From positions 2,004,001 through 2,068,000 of the forward strand of contig JBBBDQ010000754.1 of the NCBI GenBank assembly GCA_037127315.1: a DNA stretch of 64,000 nt. The letters are read 5' to 3'. Every line of letters starts with the position of its first letter. Positions within the stretch are counted from its first letter, which is position 1. Source of the DNA: Ascarosepion bandense (lineage: Eukaryota; Mollusca; Cephalopoda; Sepiida; Sepiidae). Under the pieces are notes generated by a model that searched no databases, was not told the origin of the DNA, and saw only the letters and a list, made by a program, of their open reading frames with translations. Positions 32,113 through 41,261 of this stretch are shown one piece after another. A program made the position numbers and the translations under genes.

Positions 32113-33039
32113 GTCGTCTTTGTTTAATAATTTATCTTTTCTATTTTACTTTTTTCATATTTTACATCTTTACATTATTATATTTTTAGTTTCTTTCATT
32201 TTCATCCTCTTTCTTTCTTAAATATCTTTCCTCTTCTTATTTCTTCCTTACATTTTTGAAAAATATATCTTTAACTAATATTTTGCAATTTATTTCTTTC
32301 CCCCCATCATTTTCTTTCTGTTTTTCTCTATTCTCTATCAGTACGAAAACTGTAAAAACTGACTTTTGAATAAACGCATTAATACCGCCTCTTCTTCCCC
32401 TTTATAAATCACTAAACCGATTTGATAAGTGCTAATGAAGATCGTCTTCAACAGGAATTCACAAATATTTCTCCAGTCAAAAATCAATAACAACAATAGT
32501 TATTAAAACATTCAATGCTTTAGGCTTATTCGTTATATTCTTAATCTTATTTTATCTTAATATTTTGTCTCTTCATTTACTAAAAACGCAAGAAAGCTTA
32601 GAGGTATCAAGCCATCAAATTTTCTATATTTACAAATGGTACACAAAAATGTTTATTCTATCCAATGTTTACCCCATAGAAGAGCAGAGAATAACTCAAG
32701 CTAGGGAGTTGATATATGATGCTGTAATGATACATTGATTTGATTTTATAGGCTATTTAAAGTAGAAATTTTATAGGCTATTTAAAATCGAAATATAATT
32801 TGACTGTTAAGAATAATTATTTTAAATCGAAGGAATGTTACATTTCAAATATTAAAACGATAGCAATCATTTTCCTAAAGGCAGGTACGACTTTTTAACC
32901 CGTAACTAGAGAAGAAGGGATGAATTGATACTTTTTTCAAGAATATAATGAAGTGGACTGGAAATTATCTTGTATCGAGGGAATATTTCATTTAAAACAT
33001 TACAAAGATATCGATCATTTTCCTCGAGGAAGCTGACGT
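32113..33039. other. Unassigned AT-rich DNA
   Basis: Nothing recognised beyond a short repeated phrase TTTTATAGGCTATTTAAA at 32750 and 32770. Confidence 0.4.
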
Positions 33040-33612
33040 ATCGTCTCTGGAATCTACCATCCGCCCGTTGTTTTGAATACTGTTGCCACATCTGGTCGGG
33101 TGCCCCTACTATTCTCCTCGGGCTTCTTGACAAAATACAGCGAAGAATCTGTAACGTGATTGATACCGACTTAGCTGACCGCCTGCAGTCACTCTCCCAC
33201 CGGCGTGACGTGGCTTCCCTGTGCCTCATAAATATTTTCATGGCTTCTGTTCTGATGAACTTAAATCACTGGTGCCCCCTAGGTGTGAATTTGCACGAGA
33301 TACTAGATTGGCAACTAGGTCTCACCCTTTTACAGTGAAACCGATGAAATGTAACCGCAATTTCTACTCCAACTTTTTCTTTTCTCCCACTTCCCGCCTG
33401 TGGAATTCCCTCCCACGTGATTGCTTCCCCGACGGCTATAACCTCCAGGAGATTAAATGTAAGGTGAATAGACACCTCCTATCACACTAACCCTCCCATT
33501 CTCTCCAACTTTCTACCTATGTACATCCTAACTCTTCTATTGCTCTGTGTAACCCCCTGCGCTATAGTGGCAGTGGAATGCCTTGCTTGGGGTGACATGA
33601 TTAAAAAAAAAG
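33040..33612 (+). pseudogene. LINE-B C-terminal region and 3' end
   Basis: It encodes FEYCCHIWSGAPTILLGLLD, KIQRRICNVIDTDLADRLQS, LSHRRDVASLC, a one-base frame change, then KYFHGFCSDELKSLVPPRCE, TRLATRSHPFTVKPMKCNRN, FFSPTSRLWNSLPRDCFPDG and YNLQEIKCKVNRHLL-SH to a stop. The family 3' terminus ends at 33612. It is a second well-preserved LINE-B copy, disabled by a single frameshift near 33220. Confidence 0.85.
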
Positions 33613-33614
33613 AA

Positions 33615-33860
33615 GAGCTATGGCTTAAAATGATGTACAATCATTCATGAAAATCCCTCATTTATCAAAATTTTAAAGCATTTTATAAGTGAAGTCATAT
33701 GATTTAAAATAATGTATATTCACTCATGAAAACACCTCATTTTGTAAAAATACTAGTATTTTTTAAAAGAGAGGTCCTGTGGTGTGAAATAATATATATA
33801 TTCATTCATGAAAATAGCTAATTTTATTAAAAGCTAAATGTTTTTTTTAAAAAGAAGTAT
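33615..33860 (+). repeat. Three degenerate tandem units, about 75-85 bp
   Basis: TGATGTACAATCATTCATGAAAA (near 33635), TAATGTATATTCACTCATGA (near 33710) and TAATATATATATTCATTCAT (near 33787) start successive units, each ending in an A/T-rich TTTTAAA run. Confidence 0.65.
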
Positions 33861-34089
33861 TTGCATAGGGTTACGATTTACATGGCATTCAAAATTCTAA
33901 GTTACACATTACTTGGTTTCTATAATTTGGGGAAACTGAATACTTAAACTGATTAACATTTTTATTTTAACTAGAAACTGAAGTTATGAATATTATTCTA
34001 TAGATTCTCTCCACTGAAAGGAGAGACTAATATGCAAATTAAAAATTGGAGATACTGATAACAAAGAAGAACAACAATTAAAATAGTTG

Positions 34090-34180
34090 TTGAATGTTTT
34101 AACAGTTGATGGAAAATGTCACACAGAAATCCGATGGAGCATTAGAGCAGCGAAAGATACCTTCCAAAGCCAAATAATTT
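34090..34180 (+). mobile_element. LINE-A fragment
   Basis: It reads LNVLTVDGKCHTEIRWSIRA-KDTF, the counterpart of YLGSVLTGDGKCDTEIRRRIGMAKDAF in better LINE-A copies. About 90 bp only. Confidence 0.55.
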
Positions 34181-34184
34181 TTGT

Positions 34185-34320
34185 TTTTAAACTCATATCG
34201 CCCCAAGCAAGGCAGGCAGTATACTAGTGCGCAGGGGGTTACATAGGATGAAAGTTATGAGAAAGACTGCCAGGTTATAGGGATTGTCAGAAAGTGGGTT
34301 AGAGAAGGATGACTGTGACC
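34185..34320 (-). mobile_element. LINE-B 3' tail, truncated
   Basis: CATATCGCCCCAAGCAAGGC and CAGGGGGTTACATAGG on the minus strand; it breaks into the shared 105-bp spacer. Confidence 0.7.
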
Positions 34321-34408
34321 ATAAACTGAGGGATCAGTTTATAAATTGATTTTAATGTAGAACTGATCCCCTACTTTATATCCACATTATAATAGTATAG
34401 ATTTTTTT
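34317..34408. repeat. Hairpin-bearing spacer shared with 9018-9118
   Basis: It contains the perfect inverted repeat GGGATCAGTT (34330-34339) and AACTGATCCC (34361-34370), with a 21-bp loop. The remainder matches the spacer between the LINE-B tails at 9 kb. Confidence 0.8.
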
Positions 34409-34575
34409 TTTATAATCATATCGCCCAAATTAAGGCATTTTACTGCCACTGTTTTGCAAGGGGTTACATAGGAGGAAAGTTATGAGAAAGAGTGACAGGT
34501 TATAGGGATTGTCAGGAAGTGGGTAAGAGAAGCATGAGAATACTGATAAGAGTGGAGTGGGAAGTGCAAGAAATA
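34398..34575 (-). mobile_element. LINE-B 3' tail, truncated
   Basis: T-run, CATATCGCCCAAATTAAGGC, TTTTGCAAGGGGTTACATAG and the GTGACAGGTTATAGGG-type body. It ends near 34575. Confidence 0.7.
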
Positions 34576-34599
34576 AAGCTGAATGGAGTAAAAGAAATA

Positions 34600-35495
34600 G
34601 GAAAAAATTGTTTGAAATTCTTGTGCATTCCGGGAATAAATGAAGAACGAGCAGTAAATGAGATAGAAAATAATGTATTAACGTAAGAATACAGACTGGA
34701 ATGAAGATTCTTCTTCTTCTTCTATGTGCCCTGTCCCTTCGGGACGTAGGCGATCATGGATCTCCACGTCTCCCTATCCCTTGTGGCTCTTAGTATGTTT
34801 GCTCCTGTTGCTCCTGGCAACCCCCGTTCCGTCACCCACCTGATCAGACCCTGCAAATATGTTATCTGCTGCCTTCCTCTGTCTCTCCTTCCTTCTATCT
34901 GTCCAGTCAGTATCAGGTTCTCCAAGCCATCCTTCCTCATTGCATGTCCCAGGAACTTCAGTTGTCTCTTCCTGATGCTCAGCATTAATTTCCTTTTTGT
35001 TGCCATTCTTTCTAACACTTTGTCGTTGCTTGTATGCTCAGTCCACGATATCCGTAGCATCCTTCTGTAGAACCACATTTCGGCCGCTTCCAGTTTTGTC
35101 CGCATTTTCGATGATATTGTCCAGCATTCACTGCCGTATTGAAGAACTGACATCACGTAGCAGTCTAGAACTCTTTTTTTCGTTTCTATTGAGATTTTCC
35201 TGTGTGTTAGTATTTTGCTCATCTCTGGAACGCGTCCTTTGCGATGCCAATTCGCCTTCGGATCTCCGTGTCGCACTTTCCATCTCCTGTTAAAACACTT
35301 CCTAGGTACTTAAATTCTTGGACTTGTTTGATTCTGTTATCCCCTACCTGTATTTTGCATTTTGGGTTGTATCTTTTGCTGATGACCATGCACTCAGTTA
35401 GTCCAGAAATACGGCTTAGTATAAAGTATATGTACAAGTCTCTGGGGGTGAAACCGTAGCATATTGAGTATGTCCGCGTCGGAACCTGAGGGGTC
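34600..35495 (+). repeat. Repeat D (possible LTR), split by LINE-A insertion
   Basis: The left part, 34625-34706 (CCGGGAATAAATGAAG, GAACGAGCAGTAAATGAGAT, GACTGGAATGAAGATT), and the right part, 35400-35495 (AGTCCAGAAATACGG, AAAGTATATGTACAAGTCTC, GAGTATGTCCGCGTCGGAAC), are contiguous in the inverse copy at 47671-48021. So this copy has been opened by the LINE-A at 34707-35399. AAGTATATGTACAAG is TATA-box-like. Function not determined. Confidence 0.65.
34707..35399 (-). pseudogene. LINE-A C-terminal domain and intact 3' end
   Basis: A 184-codon frame (35276-34722) on the minus strand holds the whole C-terminal domain. It includes MSKILTHRKISIETKKRVLD, CYVMSVLQYGSECWTISSKM, LEAAEMWFYRRMLRISWTEH, LMLSIRKRQLKFLGHAMRKD, LTGQIEGRRDRGRQQITYLQ, the DRETWRSMIAYV motif and a terminal GT, with the stop codon at 34722-34724 directly on a (GAA)5 tail. 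The upstream frame 35437-35219 adds KCKIQVGDNRIKQVQEFKYL and GDGKCDTEIRRRIG, so one frameshift near 35225 separates them. The element is 5'-truncated at 35399, inside what was repeat D. This is the reference copy for the LINE-A 3' end. Confidence 0.85.
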
Positions 35496-35499
35496 AGTC

Positions 35500-35800
35500 A
35501 GTTAAGTGTCATACGTGATGCACGCTTGGGCGATCATATCTCGAAAGAGACATGACTGACTGCGCAGAATATTATCCCGTAGTAGGTTGCCATTGGTTTC
35601 TGCGGTAGAATGGTTGCCAGCCAAGGCTATAGAACCCAATCTGTCCTGTTATTTAACCCATAACTGGAGGGAAGAGACAGATTAATACCTTTCCCAAGGG
35701 TATTTGTGCGTAAGTGAATGCAGAGAATTCAACTGGAATTCGAACTCGGCACCACTGATTTGTCGTTCCGAGTCGATATCCGCTGCACCACAACGAATCT
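35500..35800 (-). mobile_element. SINE-1, near full-length
   Basis: On the minus strand: CGTTGTGGTGCAGCGGATAT (A-box), the B-box GAGTTCGAATTCCAGTTGAA, the CTTGGGAAAGGTATTAATCT block, GGGTTAAATAACAGGACAGA, CCAATCTG... and TACTACGGGATAATATTCTG, ending GACATGATCGCCCAAGCG-like and ACTTAACTGACTGAC. Its intact promoter boxes make it a good reference copy. Confidence 0.85.
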
Positions 35801-35914
35801 TCTCGATGAGTGGAGCACAGAGCTACTATGAACGACTGTGTACTGCCTGCTAATCGCTCTCTGGACTCTGGTATTCTCCTGTTCACTCTCTGTGAAAACG
35901 CAGTATTCTGTATT

Positions 35915-36500
35915 TATTTACCTCCCCACTAGGGAAAAATGTGGCACAAGGCTTTTTTAACGTGGAATCTCCAGGCCATATATCCCGGCCAAAAATATCT
36001 GTCTAATTTTACCACATCGTAGCTCTACACTTCAGCGGTGCGACGACTGAGTTAATACACTTCTTCCGGAGGGAGAGAGATTGACAGTGTCAAATGTATT
36101 CCCACGACAAAACTCGGAATTTTGTAGTTTTTTACCCCACCACTAGGGTAAAATGTGGCACAAGGCCTTTTTAATGTGCTTTCTCCAGGTCATATAGCCT
36201 TTTTAATGTGCTTTCTCCAGGTCATAGCCTTTTTAATGTGCTTTCTCCAGGTCATATAGCCTTTTTAATGTGCTTTCTCCAGGTCATATAGCCTTTTTAA
36301 TGTGCTTTCTCCAGGTCATATCGCCTTTTTAATGTGCTTTCTCCAGGTCATATAGCCCAGCCAAAAATATCTGTCTAATTTTACCAAGTCGTGACTCTAC
36401 TCTTTGGCGGAACCACGGCTCTTTTAATACTCTCCGCCAGGAGGCAGAGAGATTGAGAGTATCAAAAAAAATTACCGCGAGAAAACGCGGTAAAATCTCA
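35915..36500 (+). repeat. Two-copy tandem repeat, about 215-bp unit
   Basis: Both units contain CCACTAGGGTAAAATGTGGC (GGGAAAAATGTGGC in the first), ACAAGGC, CCAAAAATATCTGTCTAATT, TTTACCA, GGC-GAGAGAGATTGA and a CGCG-AAAAC-CGG end. The first spans about 35918-36130, the second about 36135-36500. The second is longer because it holds the 32-bp minisatellite. Confidence 0.75.
36164..36357 (+). repeat. Minisatellite, 28-33-bp unit, 6 copies
   Basis: Unit GCCTTTTTAATGTGCTTTCT then CCAGGTCATATA, repeated six times with a 4-bp deletion in one unit (TCATAGCC) and one TCGCC variant. Confidence 0.95.
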
Positions 36501-36549
36501 TTTCTCTTCTATAGCATTATTATAAGTATACTCTGGGTAAGTCCATCTT

Positions 36550-36745
36550 TATAAAAAGGAGAACCCCACAACAGAAATAAAAATGAGTCCAGAACTGTTA
36601 TGTAATATCATCTCTACTATATGGCAGTGAATGGTGAACAATCACAACGAAGATGAATAAGAGATTCAAGCCAACAAAAATATTGGTTCTACAGGAGAAT
36701 GATGAAAATACCGCCGAACGAATTTGTGAGCATTGTCGAAGTTTA
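36550..36745 (+). mobile_element. LINE-A fragment, degraded
   Basis: It encodes degraded versions of KRRTPQQ-K, NCYVISSLLYGSEW and ENDENTAERI, the thumb/C-terminal part of LINE-A, with a deletion and stops. Confidence 0.5.
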
Positions 36746-36775
36746 AGAGCCAACAAAATGGACACTTATACATAA

Positions 36776-37159
36776 CTAGCAGTATAGCCCGGAGTTGCTC
36801 GGGTGTAATGAAAGCTTTAAAACTAATCCATAGTCCTGGAGCTCAGACTCTTTGGACGTTGGCACGAAAGACGAAAAAGCAATAGTTGTTTCCAGTTAAA
36901 GCGAAACCGTAGACTGAAAGAAAAATGAATGGATGTAAGTCAAATTTTGATTTCCTGGTATCGATATCAAATACGTTTTTTCATCGTAAACTGAATTTTG
37001 AAGGCTAAATAAGTCCTCTGAGTAAATGGTATCATGGCTGAGACTAAGAACGATTATTATACTTACTTAGAGCCAAACCCGAAGCAAAAACTTAAATAAA
37101 ATAGCTGAAAAAATACAGACAGACAGGCAGATAAACAGACACATACACAAACATCTTGC

Positions 37160-37201
<42 letters not shown>

Positions 37202-37362
37202 CAATTTTTCTGCACTATTGTAAGAACTGCAACCTTTAAACTTCTGAATATCGATTCTTATGTCTTTGTCTATGAGTGTATCAAATTTGATTAAAATCGG
37301 ATCACTCCTTCCACAATCCGATTTTTTCGATTATCGATTAACGATATTTATCGGGGGTATCG
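36776..37362 (-). mobile_element. Helitron-B, 5' end truncated
   Basis: Intact 3' end on the minus strand: CCCGAGCAACTCCGGG, ATACTG, CTAG (36776-36779) followed by T. The internal TA tract at 37163-37199 corresponds to the TATAAATATATAAAAGGC part of other copies. It stops at 37362, where 5S-like sequence starts. Confidence 0.75.
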
Positions 37363-37365
37363 CAT

Positions 37366-37398
37366 GGGAATACCAGATGCTGTCAGCGTTTAGTGACG
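37366..37398 (+). rRNA. 5S rRNA 3' tail (partial upstream unit)
   Basis: GGGAATACCAGATGCTGTCA then GCGTTTAG is the last 20-odd bases of a 5S unit plus the same GTTTAGTGA-GGATGTG linker that follows the complete unit. Confidence 0.7.
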
Positions 37399-37407
37399 GA
37401 TGTGCGT

Positions 37408-37525
37408 GCTTACGGCCATATCACTTGGAATACACCAGTTCTCGTTCGATCACCAAAGTTAAGCAACGTTGAGCCTGGTCAGTGCTTAGATGGGTGACCG
37501 CTTGGGAATATCAGGTGCTGTAAGC
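37408..37525 (+). rRNA. 5S rRNA-like sequence, 118 nt
   Basis: It starts GCTTACGGCCATATCACTTG, continues CACCAGTTCTCGTTCGATCA, CCAAAGTTAAGCAACGTTGA, GCCTGGTCAGTGCTTAGATG, GGTGACCGCTTGGGAATATC and ends AGGTGCTGTAAGC. The pairing 5' GCTTAC / 3' GTAAGC of helix I is intact. The internal control regions for polymerase III (AAGTTAAGC A-box, GATGGG element, GGTGACCGC C-box) are present. A handful of substitutions compared with animal 5S (for example CACTTGGAAT for CACGTTGAAT, GTGCTTAG for GTACTTGG) point to a pseudogene or SINE-borne copy. It has a partial unit 10 bp upstream and a SINE-1 head 10 bp downstream. Confidence 0.85.
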
Positions 37526-37533
37526 GTTTAGTT

Positions 37534-37720
37534 AGGGATGTGTGTTGTAGTGCTGTGGATATTGGCTCGGAAAGAGAAATCGGTGAGCCGAGTTCGAATT
37601 CTAGTTAAATACCCTGCATTCACTTAAGCACTGGTAACCTTGGGAAAGGTATTAATCCGCCCCTTCTCTCCAGTTATGGGTTAAATAACAGGGTAGGACT
37701 TGGGGACCCTGTCTTAAAAC
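37534..37720 (+). mobile_element. SINE-1 head directly downstream of 5S
   Basis: GGATGTGTGTTGTAGTGCTG, TGGATATTGGCTCGG, GAGCCGAGTTCGAATTCTAG and CCTTGGGAAAGGTATTAATC, then the GGGTTAAATAACAGGG block. It stops after GGGGACCCTGTC. The link GTTTAGTTAGGGATGTGTGT occurs after both 5S units. Confidence 0.8.
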
Positions 37721-38052
37721 AAATCCCAATGACTCTTAGTACTCGTAAATAAAAAAGTATTACTAGACACAAAGCTTATATAAAAACAACAATAAAGTTA
37801 TTGCCAGCAGTAAATAAATAAAATTTAGTTGGCAATAAATGACCGGCCGAGATTGATATATCATAAAACAACCAACCAAAAAAAAAACAAAAAAACAACG
37901 TTCTGAAGAAACAGGACAGATAGAAGAAGATTTTAAATACGTTTTACTACATGTAACGTGTGTTGAGGTGTAATAGAAATAGTTGCTGAATGAGAGTTCG
38001 GGTTCGAATAATAATGCTTATCTGTCATTTGTAATAAAGCCTGCATATATTT
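37721..38052. other. Unassigned DNA
   Basis: Nothing recognised. Confidence 0.4.
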
Positions 38053-38336
38053 TGTTGTATCCTTGTTGACAATTATTGTGGTCTGTAGAAATTATCGTCC
38101 CCGAGTTGTTGAAGCTAGAAATAAAGACACAAAGAAGAAATAGAAATAAACAAATATATTTAAATAGATAGTAAAACAAAGATATACCAATAAGCGATTA
38201 TTAGCATGACTGTTAGTCCGGCTGTCAGAGTTATCTGCAAGAATAGATTCCGTTCTCACTCTCGCTAGTCAGCAGAACTGCTGCTTATACATAGTTTAGA
38301 CAAGTTCACGAGTCATATAGGTAAGTCCCCATAACA
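38053..38336 (-). repeat. 3' LTR of the Mag-like element
   Basis: It shares with the right LTR TGACTGTTAGTCCGGCTGTC, AGAGTTATCTGCAAGAATAG, ATTCCGTTCTCACTCTC and AGCAGAACTGCTGCTTATA. About 284 bp. Confidence 0.85.
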
Positions 38337-38869
38337 ACCCCTCCTAAGTATTATCTCCGAAATAGTTTTAATATTTTTCTTTTTGTATTTACGACAATAA
38401 AGTCTGTCATTTTCCTTAAACGGCGAAGATAAAGAAAACTGATAGTTTTTGAATGGCGCATTAGTTCCCGTCGAGAATATGCGCAATCTGGACTTCTTTT
38501 TCACACAGACGGTCGGTGAATCCCGGTGACTGTGCAAGATTTTCGACAACACACCGGTTATTTTTAATCTGTCGAGTCCTTAGTTTATATTCGCTAAAGA
38601 AGCAAAAAGCACATTTCGTTTTTCTTAAAGATTAGCTAGATTTAATCTTTTAGCACGAGTTTTACCGTCATCTTATTACAGCGATCAAGACCCCCAGAAA
38701 ATAACTTCAAAAAGCTTTATTTTAAGACTTTTATTAGATTATTTGCCTCGGTACTCATATTTTAGAGTTTTGGGGAAAACGAATGGATTGACATATCCCA
38801 CAACTTGAATTTCTCCATCCAATCGTTGCCAAATTTGTTTTCTCTATTTTTTAATACAAACCTTTTTAA

Positions 38870-39125
38870 TTTTAACGTCCTTCCTGATAAGTTCTCCCGT
38901 AAACTTGATATCCTCCCCTGTCACGGACCTGACCATTTTATTAGCTTTTAGCAAGTTTGGTTTTTGCAACTTTTTCCAAGTGTTTAGGAATGTAATTGTT
39001 AAATCTGAACCAGAACCCAACTACATTTTGATATTTTTATTTTAGATTTGTACCTGCACCTACTTCCTAAGGTTTAAGCCGTCTTGTTCATATGCTTTTG
39101 TTTTTTTCAAATAGCTATTAACTTT
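38870..39125 (-). pseudogene. Retroviral-type aspartic protease remnant, active-site Asp lost
   Basis: Minus-strand reading around 39035-38870 gives L-G-S-G-S-D-L-T-I-T...NTWKKL-K-P-L, then MVRSVTGEDIKFTGELIRKD. The family motif is L-D-S/T-G-S-D-L-T; here the catalytic aspartate is replaced by glycine. A further WMEKFKLWDM-like piece (near 38800) resembles the start of the pol region. Confidence 0.6.
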
Positions 39126-39190
39126 TTTTTACTCTCAGGACAATGTGAGCTCATGTGCCCGATACGGCTACAATTTAGGCAGTCTTTATT
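39125..39190 (-). pseudogene. Gag nucleocapsid CCHC zinc knuckle
   Basis: Minus strand reads KDCLNCSRIGHMSSHCPESK, a perfect C-x2-C-x4-H-x4-C knuckle, as in Gypsy-type Gag. Confidence 0.75.
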
Positions 39191-39720
39191 CTGGTAAGAG
39201 CAGTCTTTATACTGATGTAATAATACACAACCAAAAATGAGTTAGGAAGCAAACTGACTCGTTTTTTGTGATTAGTTAGATTTAGAGGGAGAAATACATT
39301 GTTTTTTTTTTTCTTTAGACGTACTTTTCTTATGTGAGCTATGCCAGATTCCTTGACGTTTTTCGAATTTTAGTGTAGGCTTACGAATATCTAACAGTCC
39401 TCCGTACTTTAGTGGAGAGAAAGGTTTGGCTCATCTTCCAATTTATTCAGAACTCTACGTCTAATTTCAGCATCTTTAAGCAACACGAGTCCCTGAAAAA
39501 ATATCAGACATTTGAAATTATTTGCATTCAATTCTGACAGCGTGAAACCATCGCAATGATTGTTCAGGACCGACGCGAAGTTAGTGGAATCTTCCCTATT
39601 CTATCTGGTTGAATTCATGCATTTCCACTTCTTATGAAAAAGTGAAGTTTTTGACTAAAAAGTTTTGTAAGAATTTGAACGGCTTCAGTAAATGCCAATT
39701 CGCTTGTTTTACGGGGGGAA

Positions 39721-40079
39721 CTATAGTTCACAAGTTTGGTGTGCTCTGCGGTACCCAGTGGCGTATAAATCCTCAAATCCTCTAAAATAGGAGGCGTATA
39801 TTATATCCTCGTCTGGAAAATATGCAAAAGTGTCTATTGCACCGCAGATCGTGTTTTGTGAGAACGCATTTTTGTTTTCATTAATTTGTCCCGAGTTTGC
39901 CAGCTTAAGCAAGTTTCTTTGCTCTTGTTGAGTTTGAAGTAGAATTTCTTCAAGTTTCTGATATCTGAGTTGAATTTGTTTTTGAAATTGAAGCCGTTCT
40001 TTCGCAATTTGTTTTTTAATTTCAAATGATTTTCCCGTTGGTTTTGCTGTTCAGGTTGAAACTTGGGAATTTTGAGCAT
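39721..40079 (-). pseudogene. Gag N-terminal and capsid fragment, Mag-like
   Basis: The frame starts MLKIPKFQPEQQNQRENHLK at 40079. A frameshift leads to the second frame (39912-39721), with ENKNAFSQNTICGAIDTFAY then FPDEDIIYASYFRGFEDLYA, resembling the F-Y-P-E-x-x-x-T-F-x-W-F-x-R-Y-E-D capsid motif of Mag-clade Gypsy elements. At least one frameshift lies near 39850-39910. Confidence 0.65.
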
Positions 40080-40261
40080 GGTGGATTTAAATTTGTCCGT
40101 ATTTATCCGTGTTTTTTACAGTACCCGAATATAAATTAAATTATCCGAGTCTTTTAAGTAATCCGAATACAAATTAAATTGAAATGATTTGTTTTCTTTG
40201 AATAACAAATAAAAACATTAGTTTCTAAATCACTCAGTAACAAAATAACAATTAATTCTTT

Positions 40262-40492
40262 CTATATCACCATGTATATCTTTTCCTTTCTCTGTACCTT
40301 TGCAACTGTCATCACACCAGTATTCCAATCTTTCTCTTAGTCCTTTCTCTGACACCCCCTGTAACTGGTTCGTCTTTCTCTTTACTCTCGTTCTATCTAA
40401 TCTTTTACTCTTATGTAGACCCCTGGGCATCAGTAGGGTTACCGCCTTGCATGTGGTGAAACGATTAAAAAGAAAAAAGAAAAAAAGTGAAT
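40262..40492 (+). mobile_element. LINE-B 3' end inserted in the LTR element's leader
   Basis: CACCAGTATTCCAATCTTTC, GACACCCCCTGTAACTGGTT, CAGTAGGGTTACCGCCTTGC and TGGTGAAACGATTAAAA are the LINE-B 3' UTR and terminus with a poly-A of mixed A/G. It is in opposite orientation to the LTR element and younger than it. Confidence 0.7.
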
Positions 40493-40742
40493 AACTTTAA
40501 TTTCTTACTCACTGAGAGAATGACGAGTGCATTTTTTTCCTCGGAAACATGAATTTTTCGTAGTTTAACGGCTCGCGTTCAAATTCTGTGTAAAGATATT
40601 ACATTTTGTGTTTTCGTTCAGTTTCCTTTTCTGGATCACCAAAACTGAGGGTTCCGTGCATACAATGTTGAAACAATATTGACAATTTCCACCCTGTGTT
40701 TTTGGGGTCTTCAAGGGTCCTTAAGAATCCTCGTCGCCAAGT

Positions 40743-41046
40743 TGTTGTATCCTCGTTGTCCAGTTGTTGTAGTCCGTAAGAATCGTTATGGCTATGTTGT
40801 TGTGTTCATGTTGGGGCCAGAAATAAAGACACAATGAAGGAATAGAGTTAAACAAATAGATTTAATAAAGACAGTCGTACAAGCATATACCAATGAGAGA
40901 TTATTAGCGTGACTGTTGGTCCGGCTGTCAGAGTTATCTGCTAGAATAGATTCCGATCTCACTCTCTTTGCCCTTTACAAAGCAGAACTGCTGCTGGTAT
41001 ATAGTTTGGACAACTTCCTGTACCATATGGGTAAGTCACCATAACA
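40743..41046 (-). repeat. 5' LTR of the Mag-like element
   Basis: 304 bp, the pair of 38053-38336 but about 20 bp longer because of a duplicated TTGTTGT-type segment. The LTRs differ at many sites, so the insertion is old. Confidence 0.85.
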
Positions 41047-41085
41047 CACACACACACACACACAAATATATATATATATATATAG
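41047..41085. repeat. (CA)n(TA)n microsatellite
   Basis: It grows directly from the LTR end ATAACA. Confidence 0.95.
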
Positions 41086-41261
41086 TTTCTCATGAAAACC
41101 TCATTCAATGTTATATCAAGTGTATATCTTGACGCAGTAATAAGTGAAAGTGAATAAATATTTTCTAAAATTGTTATTTTACTTATGGAACTCTAATTGT
41201 AATTATAATGGTCAGAGAAACGGATGCTTAGAATGTGGCTGTCATGTGATGATCTGCTAAT

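Larger units (their letters stand above)
38053..41046 (-). mobile_element. LTR retrotransposon, Gypsy/Mag-like, internally deleted, minus strand
   Basis: Two direct repeats, 38053-38336 and 40743-41046, are the LTRs: read on the minus strand they start TGTTATGGTGACTTACC-like and end GGATACAACA. Next to the right LTR is a primer-binding-like TTGGCGACGAGG (40728-40742 inverse). Before the left LTR is a purine tract CTTAGGAGGGGT (38337-38348 inverse). Internal coding remnants run in the order gag start (40079), capsid piece, CCHC knuckle, protease-like. Reverse transcriptase, RNase H and integrase are missing, so the copy was mobilised in trans or later deleted. A LINE-B 3' end lies between the right LTR and gag. 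No matching target duplication is visible; the right flank is a CA microsatellite. Confidence 0.8.

Noticed and set aside
37534..37600. Possible tRNA gene (A- and B-box)
   Set aside because: It is the head of SINE-1; no complete cloverleaf, and the same sequence continues into the SINE body in all copies.
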